16,411 nucleotides of DNA from Bacteroidales bacterium (GTDB lineage: Bacteria; Bacteroidota; Bacteroidia; Bacteroidales; UBA3663), in NCBI GenBank assembly GCA_030526445.1, contig JAUNCV010000008.1, positions 1 through 16,411 on the forward strand, read 5' to 3'. The notes under the pieces are model-generated. The model made no database searches and was not told the DNA's origin. It saw only the letters and a list, made by a program, of their open reading frames with translations. Position numbers and translations under genes: made by a program. Of the stretch, positions 8,063 to 15,327 are shown piece by piece (positions within the stretch are counted from its first letter, which is position 1; each line of letters begins with the position of its first letter).

Positions 8063-9334
8063 TTAGTCATAGAAACCTGGCTGCTTGTACTCGATGCCAA
8101 GCTCGCGGTCGACAGTAGCAATGACGCCCTGAATCTGACCCATAGCGAACATGCGGCCAAGGAGTGTGTAACCAGAGTTGTGGCCATGGTTGCTCTCGTC
8201 GAACACGCCACCTGGCTCATCAACGAAAGTCATGCCATGATCGACACGCATTGGGAGACGACGGCCCGAGTTGCACTTGCCCTCCTGCTCAGCCTTCTCG
8301 AAGATGCGGCAGAGCTCGATGAGGTCGCCACGACCGCCCAAGTGCGAAGCCTCGGTGAAGTTGCCATTAGGGAAGATGTGGCAAGAGCGGAGGTGAACGA
8401 AGTGGGTGCGATCGGCAAACTGGTTGGCCATAGCCACACAGTCGTTGTGCTCGCCGGCAGAGAATGAACCTGCGCAGAAGGTGAGGCCGTTGTGCTTGTT
8501 AGGCACAGCATCGAGCATCCACTGGATATCGTCGGTGCGGCCGATGATGCGAGGAAGACCGAAGACAGGATAAGGAGGATCGTCAGGATGAACGCACATG
8601 TTGATGTCATACTCATCGCAGATAGGCATGATAGCCTCGAGCCAGTACTTCATGTTCTGCTGAAGCTGCTCCTTGTTGATGCCATCATAGAGCTTAAGGA
8701 GGTCACGGAACTTCTGTACAGGAGCAGAATCGCCCTCGCTGAAGTTGCCCGAAACGAAGCCCTGAGTCTTGATGATGATGTTCTCGACCATCTCATGATC
8801 GAACTCAGGAGTAGCGGTCTCCTTGATCTTGTCGGCCTCGGCCACAAGGTCACGACCCCACTTGTGCTCCTGTGAGAAACGCGCCCAATCCTCGCGGGCA
8901 GCTTCGCGCTTGAGGATATAGATATCGAAGTAAGCGAACTGACCCCAATCCATGTAGAGGTTGTTGGCACCATTAGGGTTATCGTGTGCAAGGTCGGTGC
9001 GAGCCCAGTCGAGCACAGGCATGAAGTTGTAGCAAATGCACTTGATGCCCTCTTCACCAAGATTGCGGAGGCTCTGCTTATAGACCTCAATCTGATGATC
9101 GCGATCTGGGCCTGCATACTTGATGGTCTCTACAACAGGAAGCGACTCTACAACGCTCCACTTCATGCCGTACGACTCGATATATTCCTTCAACTCGTGA
9201 ATCTTCTCACGGGTCCAAACCTCGCCAAGAGGTACATCGTGCAGAGCGGTTACAATACCTTCTACACCAATCTGCTTGAGCTGTGCAAGAGTAATCTTAT
9301 CTTTCTTGCCAAACCAGCGCCATGTTCTTTCCAT
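8063..9334 (-). CDS. uxuA: Mannonate dehydratase UxuA
   Basis: This enzyme (EC 4.2.1.8) dehydrates D-mannonate to 2-keto-3-deoxy-D-gluconate in glucuronate catabolism, in the cytoplasm. The 423 residues are close to the family's usual ~395. The family's barrel start MERTWRWFG and the stretches LHDVPLGEVW, NFMPVLDWARTDL, CVHPDDPP, LTFCAGS, FVHLRS and MRVDHGMTF are all present. The four metal-binding residues known for the family (His, Cys, His, Asp) correspond to H249, C287, H314 and D365. The gene follows uxuB on the same strand with a 45-bp gap and ends before a strong terminator, so the two form an operon. Its GC content and codon choice look richer and more uniform than those of region 1, consistent with high expression. 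Glucuronate isomerase (UxaC) and KDG kinase/aldolase, needed for the whole pathway, are not in this window. Confidence 0.97.
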   Translation of the reverse strand: MERTWRWFGKKDKITLAQLKQIGVEGIVTALHDVPLGEVWTREKIHELKEYIESYGMKWSVVESLPVVETIKYAGPDRDHQIEVYKQSLRNLGEEGIKCICYNFMPVLDWARTDLAHDNPNGANNLYMDWGQFAYFDIYILKREAAREDWARFSQEHKWGRDLVAEADKIKETATPEFDHEMVENIIIKTQGFVSGNFSEGDSAPVQKFRDLLKLYDGINKEQLQQNMKYWLEAIMPICDEYDINMCVHPDDPPYPVFGLPRIIGRTDDIQWMLDAVPNKHNGLTFCAGSFSAGEHNDCVAMANQFADRTHFVHLRSCHIFPNGNFTEASHLGGRGDLIELCRIFEKAEQEGKCNSGRRLPMRVDHGMTFVDEPGGVFDESNHGHNSGYTLLGRMFAMGQIQGVIATVDRELGIEYKQPGFYD

Positions 9335-9379
9335 AAGATGCTTACGCGTTGTTATGTGGTTATGTTGTTTGTTGTTTTA

Positions 9380-10966
9380 TTAGCGGGCCTGTACATATTT
9401 GTGCAATACAGAGCGAACAGCACCCTTGCCTGCAAAGAGTTCCTTGACCATGCCCTCGATCTTCTCGCCAAGACCAGCCTCGTAGAGGTTGATGCCGAAG
9501 ATATCGGCACGAGAGAAGAGCTGCTTCAATGGGCTCCAATCCTGCTCTGGCTTGCCAATTTCGAGCGGAGCCACGATGGCCTGAAGCTCGTCGAGCTTAG
9601 GATCGGATGATGGAGTGAATGGATTCAAATCATCGTCGAGAGCCTTGAGGAAGCGAGCATAGCCAGCGAGGGTCAATGGGATGAGCACGAGGTTGTTCAT
9701 ATCGAGACCGCGAGCCACATACTTCTTGATAGTCTCACCGAAGCGGATAGGGAGCTTCTGGCTGGTATCGGTCGAGATGCGCTGTGGAGCATCGGGCATG
9801 AATGGGTTAGGCAGACGCTTGTTGATGACATCGCCAATGAACTCGTATGGGTTCAAGACACCTGGATCGGTCACTACAGGCATAGCCTCGATGTAGCCAA
9901 TCTTCTGAACGAATGGACGGAGATCCTCGTCGGCCATCTCGGCCGAAATGAGGGTGTAACCGAGCATAACGCCATAGATAGACATAGCGGTGTGGAGAGG
10001 GTTGAGACAGGTGGTAACCTTCATGGTCTCGACCTGATCAACAGTCTCGCGAGTGGTATAGAGTGTGCCACCCAACTCGAGTGGTGGACGGCCATTGGTG
10101 TAGTTGTCTTCGATAACGAGATACTGCACCTCCTCTGCATTGACGAATGGAGCAGTGAAGGTGTGCTTCTCGGTCTCGAGGAACATATTGTCTTCAAAAC
10201 CATCGGCTGCGAGCATTTCCTGCACCTTTACGTGTGGGCGTGGGGTAATCTTATCGATCATAGACCATGGATAGGTCACCTTGCTCTCGTCTTTGAGGTA
10301 AGCGAGGAATTCGGCTGGAGCCAAACCTTCGGCCACCCACTTCTCAGCATAAGCCATCACGCCAGCCTTGACCTTGTCGCCATTGTGCGAGCAGTTGTCC
10401 ATTGACTGAACGGTGAGTGGCATAGCGCCTGCCTTGAAACGCTCGAGCAAGAGGGCACAAACCTTACCCATAGCAAAGACTGGGGTGAGGCCGCGAGCGA
10501 GGTCGGCATCGTTATAAGTATAGCCCTTCTCGGTGATGGTGAACGAAATCATCTGGAGCGAAGGGTTGCGGAAAATCTCTACGAGACGAGCCCAATCGGC
10601 AAACTGGTAGTCGGCCTTGAGGCTTTCGGTAACCGAAGCAATGACCTTCTTCTCGATGGTGCCGTTCGAGCAAAGAGAAACAGCCAGCGAGAGATTCTGA
10701 TAAGGGGTGTATGCCTTGTCGATAACCTCATAGTCGAAGGTTTCGGCCACAATCACACCACGGTCATACTTGCCGGTGTTAAGGGCATCGTTGAGGATAG
10801 CAGCTGGGAAGGCGCGGAAGATGTTACCGCCACCGAAGTGCACCCAGGTTGGTTCATCGTGAGTCTTCTTGGCCACAGCAGCTACATCGAACTTTGGCAG
10901 CTCGTAGCCCTTAGCCTCCCACTCTGCAGCATTGAAGCCGCTCTGAAGAATATCAGTAAGTTTCAT
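9380..10966 (-). CDS. uxuB: Fructuronate reductase (mannitol dehydrogenase family, UxuB)
   Basis: A 528-residue member of the polyol-specific long-chain dehydrogenase family. It likely reduces D-fructuronate to D-mannonate with NADH (EC 1.1.1.57), the step before UxuA. Visible features are the nucleotide-binding start WVHFGGGNIFRAF (41-53), TEKGY (145-149), QSMDNCSHNG (187-196), YPWSMIDKITPRP (232-244) and the catalytic group K316, N322, H325 in KVTTCLNPLHT. The dinucleotide loop reads GGGNIFR rather than the more usual GxGxFHR form; this variant is one I associate with Bacteroidetes members. Adjacent uxuA makes fructuronate reductase far more likely than mannitol or tagaturonate dehydrogenase, although tagaturonate cannot be ruled out from sequence alone. 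It is first in its operon, with a good promoter at 11024-11056. Confidence 0.93.
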   Translation of the reverse strand: MKLTDILQSGFNAAEWEAKGYELPKFDVAAVAKKTHDEPTWVHFGGGNIFRAFPAAILNDALNTGKYDRGVIVAETFDYEVIDKAYTPYQNLSLAVSLCSNGTIEKKVIASVTESLKADYQFADWARLVEIFRNPSLQMISFTITEKGYTYNDADLARGLTPVFAMGKVCALLLERFKAGAMPLTVQSMDNCSHNGDKVKAGVMAYAEKWVAEGLAPAEFLAYLKDESKVTYPWSMIDKITPRPHVKVQEMLAADGFEDNMFLETEKHTFTAPFVNAEEVQYLVIEDNYTNGRPPLELGGTLYTTRETVDQVETMKVTTCLNPLHTAMSIYGVMLGYTLISAEMADEDLRPFVQKIGYIEAMPVVTDPGVLNPYEFIGDVINKRLPNPFMPDAPQRISTDTSQKLPIRFGETIKKYVARGLDMNNLVLIPLTLAGYARFLKALDDDLNPFTPSSDPKLDELQAIVAPLEIGKPEQDWSPLKQLFSRADIFGINLYEAGLGEKIEGMVKELFAGKGAVRSVLHKYVQAR

Positions 10967-11023
10967 ATCCGGAATGGATGAGTTAGTAGATTAGTGTAAC
11001 AGATTTTTTGTAAATGACTGGCG

Positions 11024-11056
11024 CAAATATAAGTAAATATTGCTAATATTAGTCAA
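11024..11056 (-). promoter_or_regulatory. Predicted promoter of uxuB-uxuA
   Basis: On the minus strand, TATATTTG at 11031-11024 is a perfect match to the Bacteroidetes -7 box TAnnTTTG. A TTG at 11056-11054 lies 22 bp upstream as a -33 element, a little longer than ideal. The predicted transcript start is near 11017, giving a leader of about 50 bases before the uxuB ATG at 10966. Confidence 0.7.
11036..11050. promoter_or_regulatory. Perfect palindrome AATATT-GCT-AATATT inside the uxuB promoter
   Basis: Two perfect 6-bp arms flank a 3-bp centre. The palindrome falls wholly in the spacer between the -33 and -7 elements of the uxuB promoter, where a repressor would block RNA polymerase. It is AT-rich, so chance is possible. 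No known operator is recognised. Confidence 0.45.
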
Positions 11057-11058
11057 CC

Positions 11059-11131
11059 ATTTGGGCAAAATCTGCAAATTTGGGACAAATAAGAAAGTAT
11101 TTGTTACAAAACTCCCTCATTTGCCCCAAAT
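11059..11131. repeat. Phased array of four 13-bp palindromes ATTTG-N3-CAAAT
   Basis: The copies are 11059-11071 (ATTTG-GGC-AAAAT, one mismatch), 11078-11090 (ATTTG-GGA-CAAAT, perfect), 11099-11111 (ATTTG-TTA-CAAAA, one mismatch) and 11119-11131 (ATTTG-CCC-CAAAT, perfect). Centre-to-centre spacings are 19, 21 and 20 bp, close to two helical turns, so all sites lie roughly on the same DNA face. A degraded fifth left arm (CTTTG) sits at 11139, in the same rhythm. The second and fourth copies also form a longer inverted pair (11076-11090 with 11119-11133, 14 of 15 bases). The array lies between the divergent uxuB and HAD promoters, touching the uxuB -33 region. It is most likely a multi-site operator or activator region. 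Confidence 0.7.
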
Positions 11132-11176
11132 TTCGCCTCTTTGTCCAATAAAAAAAGTCTGAAAAAGGACGAAGCC

Positions 11177-11207
11177 TTTGTCATTTGCACATAATCTGCT
11201 AACTTTG
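11177..11207 (+). promoter_or_regulatory. Predicted promoter of the HAD phosphatase gene
   Basis: TTTG at 11177-11180, a 19-bp spacer and TAACTTTG at 11200-11207 give a full match to the Bacteroidetes promoter TTTG-N19-TAnnTTTG. The predicted start is near 11214, about 50 bases before the ATG at 11265. Confidence 0.78.
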
Positions 11208-11264
11208 CAGCCGCAAATTTCGCAATGGTTGCATCTGCATTATTTATAATAATACTAAACGACA

Positions 11265-12050
11265 ATGACAAAAGCTATCTTCTTCGACATAGACGGAACG
11301 CTGGTATCGTTCCAAACCCACAAGATTCCCCAATCGGCCCTGGATGCCATTCATCGTGTGCGCCAGCAAGGCATTAAAATATTCATTGCCACGGGTCGCC
11401 CACTTCCCTTCATCAACAACCTCGAGGGGCTGGAGTATGATGGCATCATCAGTGTGAATGGCGCCCACTGCGTGACGGCCGATGGAGAGGTTATCAGCAG
11501 CCATCCGGTGAGTAAAGCCGATCTACAACGCATCGTCGAAAACCACTACCACCACCCCATCGGCATCACCTTTGCTGGCAACGATTTTGCCTTTGCCTGC
11601 GATATTGACGCCAACCACGAGACCATGCAAGAGGTATTCAGTCTGCTCAATCTCGAACTGCCTGAGCCAACCCCTATCGAAGAGGTGCTCGGACGCGAAG
11701 TGATGCAGGTAATTGCCTTCTTCGGCCAAGAAGATGAGGAGCGACTGATGCGCGAGGTGTTTCAGGAATGCGACTCGAACCGCTGGCACCCTGCTTTCAC
11801 AGACTGCATTGCCAAAGGCACCAGCAAGGCTTCGGGCATCGATGAAGTGTGCCACTACTATGGTATTCCACTCTCTGAAACCATGGCGTTTGGCGATGGT
11901 GGCAACGACCTCCAGATGCTGGCTCATGTAGCCATTGGTGTGGCTATGGGCAATGCTTCGGACGAGGTGAAGGCCGTAGCCGACCGCGTAACAACTTCGG
12001 TCGATGAAGATGGAATTGCATTAGTGCTCAACGAGTTACTTGACCAATAG
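11265..12050 (+). CDS. Cof-type HAD-IIB family sugar-phosphate phosphatase
   Basis: A 261-residue cytoplasmic hydrolase of the haloacid dehalogenase superfamily, Cof/type IIB. All four motifs are intact: motif I FFDIDGT with nucleophile D8 and acid/base D10, motif II ATGR with T43, motif III GTSKASGI with K188, and motif IV GDGGND with D211 and D215. The C2-type cap lies between motifs II and III (about 80-185). Members remove phosphate from sugar phosphates or flavin/pyridoxal phosphates, but the substrate cannot be predicted. The gene is divergent from uxuBA and shares the intergenic palindrome array, which hints at common control or a link to sugar acid metabolism. Its 3' end overlaps the convergent DUF4380 gene by 23 bp. 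Confidence 0.95.
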   Translation: MTKAIFFDIDGTLVSFQTHKIPQSALDAIHRVRQQGIKIFIATGRPLPFINNLEGLEYDGIISVNGAHCVTADGEVISSHPVSKADLQRIVENHYHHPIGITFAGNDFAFACDIDANHETMQEVFSLLNLELPEPTPIEEVLGREVMQVIAFFGQEDEERLMREVFQECDSNRWHPAFTDCIAKGTSKASGIDEVCHYYGIPLSETMAFGDGGNDLQMLAHVAIGVAMGNASDEVKAVADRVTTSVDEDGIALVLNELLDQ

Positions 12051-12906
12051 TCACTTCTTGAGCAGGCGCCACATGCCAAGTGACGGTGTAGTCAAGACTC
12101 TCGCCCGGCTGCAACAAGGTGTAAGCGCCTTGGCTCTCAATCTCAACAACCTTGCCACCCTGATCGACATAAACCTGAATTTCGGCCTCATCGGGAGCAG
12201 CTTCGCCCTCCTTGAGGTCCTGAAAGCGTTTGGTCAAGATGATGCCTTTGTTCTCATAAGCCAGCCAACCTTTGCCATCGGCATTCACCTTGCGGTTCTC
12301 CTTAGGATGGTCAATATCATATTGAGCCCAGCCAGCTGCATTCTGCACAAAGTTGAGGCGAGGCATGCCATTCGAGCCGGTTATCTCTTCAGCCTTTGCA
12401 TCGCAATAGATGGTTCCCTCCTGTGGCACACGAGTGATTTCCCAAGGAGCCACTTTGCGGGCCTCTTGTCCCTCGTTAGTGATGGAGTAGGTGAGAACAA
12501 AACTTTGGTTCTTGGCATCGACCGCAAAGCGCTTGGTGACGCGGAAGGGTAGTTTCTGCGCCACTGGACCTCGCATCACAATGCTTCCATCGGCCTGTTT
12601 CTCAGCCTCATAAGGAGCCATATCGAGCTCGAAGATAGGAGGCCAGTTCCACTCTTTCTGCGGACTGGTCCAGAAGGTGCTGCCATACTGATTGGGAATA
12701 TTGAGCTGAGAAATAACCTCAGTTGTATCATATTTGAGCGACATGACACGGGCACCATTGGCAGCATCAATCTCCATGGTAGCCTTGCCCACTTTGAGCG
12801 TGTATCGCTCTTCGGGGTTCTTCTTAAACTTAAATCTTGGAGGCTGTGCCTGCACCATCAGCAAGGCCATAGCAGCCAGAAATCCGGATGTTAGAATTCT
12901 TTTCAT
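12028..12906 (-). CDS. Secreted DUF4380 domain protein
   Basis: I start at the ATG at 12906 (292 residues) because it begins a clean signal peptide, MKRILTSGFLAAMALLMVQA, cleaved before QPP. The mature protein looks all-beta, and the stretch TFWTSPQKEWNWPP (77-90) matches the TFW-SPQ-W-WPP block that I associate with DUF4380. This family is thought to have a galactose-mutarotase-like fold, and no enzyme activity is known to me. It is exported to the periplasm. The gene follows DUF3667 by 10 bp and is the last of the GH43-CE1 operon, so a role in plant glycan use is plausible. Its TGA stop lies inside the end of the convergent HAD gene (23-bp overlap). A longer in-frame start at 12945 would bury the signal peptide and overlap DUF3667. 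Confidence 0.82.
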   Translation of the reverse strand: MKRILTSGFLAAMALLMVQAQPPRFKFKKNPEERYTLKVGKATMEIDAANGARVMSLKYDTTEVISQLNIPNQYGSTFWTSPQKEWNWPPIFELDMAPYEAEKQADGSIVMRGPVAQKLPFRVTKRFAVDAKNQSFVLTYSITNEGQEARKVAPWEITRVPQEGTIYCDAKAEEITGSNGMPRLNFVQNAAGWAQYDIDHPKENRKVNADGKGWLAYENKGIILTKRFQDLKEGEAAPDEAEIQVYVDQGGKVVEIESQGAYTLLQPGESLDYTVTWHVAPAQEVTIGQVTR

Positions 12907-12916
12907 AATCGTTATG

Positions 12917-13810
12917 CTATTGAGTAAGGAAGGCAAAGAGCGCATAGCCTATGCCCATGACTATAAAGGTAATTATATAGAAAACTACAAGCAGAACAAC
13001 AAACACCGCCGAGCGCCACAACACCTGACCCCAGCCAATGAGGAACAACTGTCTGAGAGATAAGAGGCAAAGCGGAATGCAGATAACATAGCCAACAATG
13101 GTGATGGTGCTCATGGTGGAGATGCAGAGGAACGGAGCCGAAACAAGGTTGATGACCATGTTGAGACACGACAGATAGGCCACAGCAACAAGAGCCTCAA
13201 AAAAGTTGAGCGACTGCTGAGCAAAACGACCCACTTTGCGGAAAACAAGCCACAATGGGAACGCCACCACCGGGATGAGCAGCAGATTGAAGACCGAAAA
13301 ATAGTCGAAAATAGCACCGGCCAGTTCCATTTCCTGCGCATACTGCATTTCGGGGGTGGGACCCAATGCTACATCAGCTTGTGGATTGAGTTCTCGGTTA
13401 AGGCCCATACCCACCTGAGTGCTATAATCGATCATGGCCTGACGCACCTGGTCTTTAAACACAAACTCATTGAGAAACAAGTAGGCAGCCACCAGCAGCA
13501 AAAGTGTGCTAAATGGGTTGCTGTAGTCTTTGCGCTTACCGGTAAGATAATCGGCAATCAGGTAGCCGGGACGATAAAAGAGATCGATGAGCGTACGAGG
13601 TATATTGGCCTCGAAATTGAGCACGCTCGAAATAATCTGCTTCACCAAACTCTGTCCCGTAATGCGCTGTACACGAGCTGCTTGACCACAGTTTGGACAA
13701 AACGACCCCTCGAACTCCTTGCCACAGTTCAGGCAATGATGCATGCCAGGCTCCACTTCACGCTTGCGCTGAGTTAGTTGGCCCGATTCGATGATATTTT
13801 GCTGTTTCAT
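12917..13810 (-). CDS. DUF3667 membrane protein with N-terminal zinc ribbon
   Basis: A 297-residue protein. Residues 26-41 hold a zinc ribbon of two CxxC pairs (C26/C29 and C38/C41, in CLNCGKEF and CPNCGQ). A linker with FYRPGYLIADYLTGKRKDYSNPF leads into about five hydrophobic membrane segments (roughly 96-118, 165-190, 203-226, 232-255 and 265-295). This is the layout of the DUF3667 family, common in Bacteroidetes. The function is unknown; the zinc ribbon would face the cytoplasm. It sits 12 bp after the YgbA-like gene and 10 bp before DUF4380, so it is probably co-transcribed. Similarity to other zinc-ribbon membrane proteins of unknown role does not narrow the function. Confidence 0.83.
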   Translation of the reverse strand: MKQQNIIESGQLTQRKREVEPGMHHCLNCGKEFEGSFCPNCGQAARVQRITGQSLVKQIISSVLNFEANIPRTLIDLFYRPGYLIADYLTGKRKDYSNPFSTLLLLVAAYLFLNEFVFKDQVRQAMIDYSTQVGMGLNRELNPQADVALGPTPEMQYAQEMELAGAIFDYFSVFNLLLIPVVAFPLWLVFRKVGRFAQQSLNFFEALVAVAYLSCLNMVINLVSAPFLCISTMSTITIVGYVICIPLCLLSLRQLFLIGWGQVLWRSAVFVVLLVVFYIITFIVMGIGYALFAFLTQ

Positions 13811-13822
13811 GAATGCTTGCTT

Positions 13823-14116
13823 TTATTGAAACATGTGCTTGATAGCAGCTACGGGGTGGTGCCACAGCATGCGTGGACCCGCATAACGCATCACTTGGCG
13901 CATCTGCTCACGCATGGCCGGTTTGTAGCAATGCACTGGGCACTTTTTGCACGACGTCTTGTTTTCGCCAAACTTGCAATGATCAAGACGAACATAAGCA
14001 TAGTCGAGCAAAGACTGACACTCGTCGCACAACCCCTTTCGCTTACCATGATGGGCGTGACAAAAAATCTCGACCATCTGTCCAACGGTTTTCTTCTCTC
14101 GTTCTATTCTATTCAT
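13823..14116 (-). CDS. YgbA-like small Cys-rich protein (nitrous oxide-stimulated promoter family)
   Basis: A 97-residue soluble protein, started at the ATG at 14116, which gives the family's usual N-terminus MNRIEREKKTVGQMVEIFC. Cysteines lie at 19, 30, 33, 47, 56, 59 and 63, with the groups LCDEC and CKKCPVHCYKP suggesting a bound metal or Fe-S centre. The stretches HHG, RLDHCKFG and MRYAGPRML are typical of this family, whose E. coli member YgbA is linked to nitrosative stress. The gene lies 23 bp after the esterase gene and 12 bp before DUF3667 on the same strand. Its presence in a polysaccharide operon is unexpected, and what it does there is unknown. Confidence 0.85.
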   Translation of the reverse strand: MNRIEREKKTVGQMVEIFCHAHHGKRKGLCDECQSLLDYAYVRLDHCKFGENKTSCKKCPVHCYKPAMREQMRQVMRYAGPRMLWHHPVAAIKHMFQ

Positions 14117-14139
14117 TTTTATAGTTATACGAAGCAAAA

Positions 14140-15294
14140 TTATTTAAAAAGTTTCTGCACGAAACTATGGAGTGACTTGCGCCACACCTGCCACTCATGG
14201 TCACCTGGATAGGTTTCGTAGACGATTTCGAGTCCACCTTCGCGCATGTTCTGCACTGCCTTGTCGGTATGCGAGATGCGGAAATCATCCTCTCCGACCG
14301 AGATGTAGAACAGATTCAGTTCTTTGTTATACTGCTCTGCATTGGTAATGAGACCCGGAATAGTCTCTTCAGCATCAAACGCTTTGCCCGAACCAGGAAT
14401 ACCTCCAAACAGACCTGTGCTGAAGATGCCAACAGCCGAGAAAAGCTCAGGATGAGACAGGCCCACGAAGAAGGTTTGACCGCCACCCATTGAGAGGCCC
14501 GAGAGAGCGCGATTTTCGCGATTATTCTTCACACGGAACTGTTTCTCGATTGTAGGAATCACATTCTCAATCATTTCCTGACCGAAACCTGCCATACCCT
14601 CTTTGGTATAGGCGGGAGTATTTCCCGGCAAGACAAGCGTGCCATTGGCCATCACCACAATCATCTCTTCAGCTTTGCCCGATGCAATGAGGTTATCAAG
14701 AATCAGGTTTGTTTTGCCCTGACGCACCCAACCACTTTCATCTTCACCACCGCCGTGCTGCAAATAGAGCACAGGATAGTGTTTCTTACCCTCTCGGTAA
14801 CTGGCAGGTGTATAGACCCAAAGGTTTGCAACTGCATGACGCAAAGGAGAATAGTACTGAACTATCTGAACCTGTCCGTGGTCAATTTTGGGGTCATAGT
14901 TCATCCACTCAGTATTCTTTTCGGGCACATCGATAGCGCTACACATGCGTCCACAGCCGAAATAGCTGTTCGATGCAGGATCTGAGAAATCAACACCATC
15001 GACCGTAAACCAATAGTAATGGAAACCAGGAACCAAAGGTTTGGTCCTACACATCCAAATGCCATTGGCCTGCTTCTCGAAGCGCGCATCGGCATCGAGC
15101 GAGATACGCCACATTGATGCATCTTCAACTTTGACACGAAATTCTGCGCTACCATCGTCATACACACGTGGATAGTCGCCGACGATAGTAGTCTCAGGCA
15201 CAGTATAATTTGCCTTATATGGCACTTTTTCATCTGCTGCCAAAGAGGTGGCGGCCACGAAGCCCGCCATCAGGGTCATCAATAAGCTTTTCAT
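14140..15294 (-). CDS. Secreted CE1-type esterase (feruloyl/acetyl xylan esterase-like)
   Basis: A 384-residue exported hydrolase with signal peptide MKSLLMTLMAGFVAATSLA. Residues about 30-125 form an E-set/CBM48-like domain (GSAEFRVKVEDA, VPGFHYYWFTVDG), followed by an esterase-D-type alpha/beta hydrolase. The catalytic triad is S268 in GLSMGG, probably D336 or D337 in SVGEDD, and H366 in YPGDHEW. YPVLYLQHGGGEDESGW (173-189) holds the oxyanion-hole region. This layout is seen in CE1 enzymes that remove ferulic or acetyl groups from xylan, but which acyl group is cut here cannot be read. The gene follows GH43 by 33 bp and precedes the YgbA-like gene by 23 bp, so it works with a side-chain-removing glycosidase. 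The cell location is the periplasm or outside. Confidence 0.9.
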   Translation of the reverse strand: MKSLLMTLMAGFVAATSLAADEKVPYKANYTVPETTIVGDYPRVYDDGSAEFRVKVEDASMWRISLDADARFEKQANGIWMCRTKPLVPGFHYYWFTVDGVDFSDPASNSYFGCGRMCSAIDVPEKNTEWMNYDPKIDHGQVQIVQYYSPLRHAVANLWVYTPASYREGKKHYPVLYLQHGGGEDESGWVRQGKTNLILDNLIASGKAEEMIVVMANGTLVLPGNTPAYTKEGMAGFGQEMIENVIPTIEKQFRVKNNRENRALSGLSMGGGQTFFVGLSHPELFSAVGIFSTGLFGGIPGSGKAFDAEETIPGLITNAEQYNKELNLFYISVGEDDFRISHTDKAVQNMREGGLEIVYETYPGDHEWQVWRKSLHSFVQKLFK

Positions 15295-15327
15295 AGTCTT
15301 TACTTTTTATCATGTTAACATACCCAC

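Noticed and set aside
7940..9610. Long plus-strand open frames (175, 127 and 208 codons) opposite uxuA and uxuB
   Set aside because: They are antisense shadows caused by biased codon use of two clearly identified enzymes, with low-complexity Ala/Leu/Val-rich products and no recognisable domain.
11059..11131. Reading the regular repeats as a small CRISPR array
   Set aside because: The repeats are 13 bp with about 7-bp gaps, no true spacers and no cas genes; they look like protein-binding sites.
12907..12945. Longer start for the DUF4380 protein at 12945
   Set aside because: It would put 13 residues before a complete signal peptide and overlap the DUF3667 gene end; the ATG at 12906 is better.
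14117..14137. Longer start for the YgbA-like protein at 14137
   Set aside because: The family begins with the R-RE-KTV block right after the ATG at 14116; the extra seven residues have no support.
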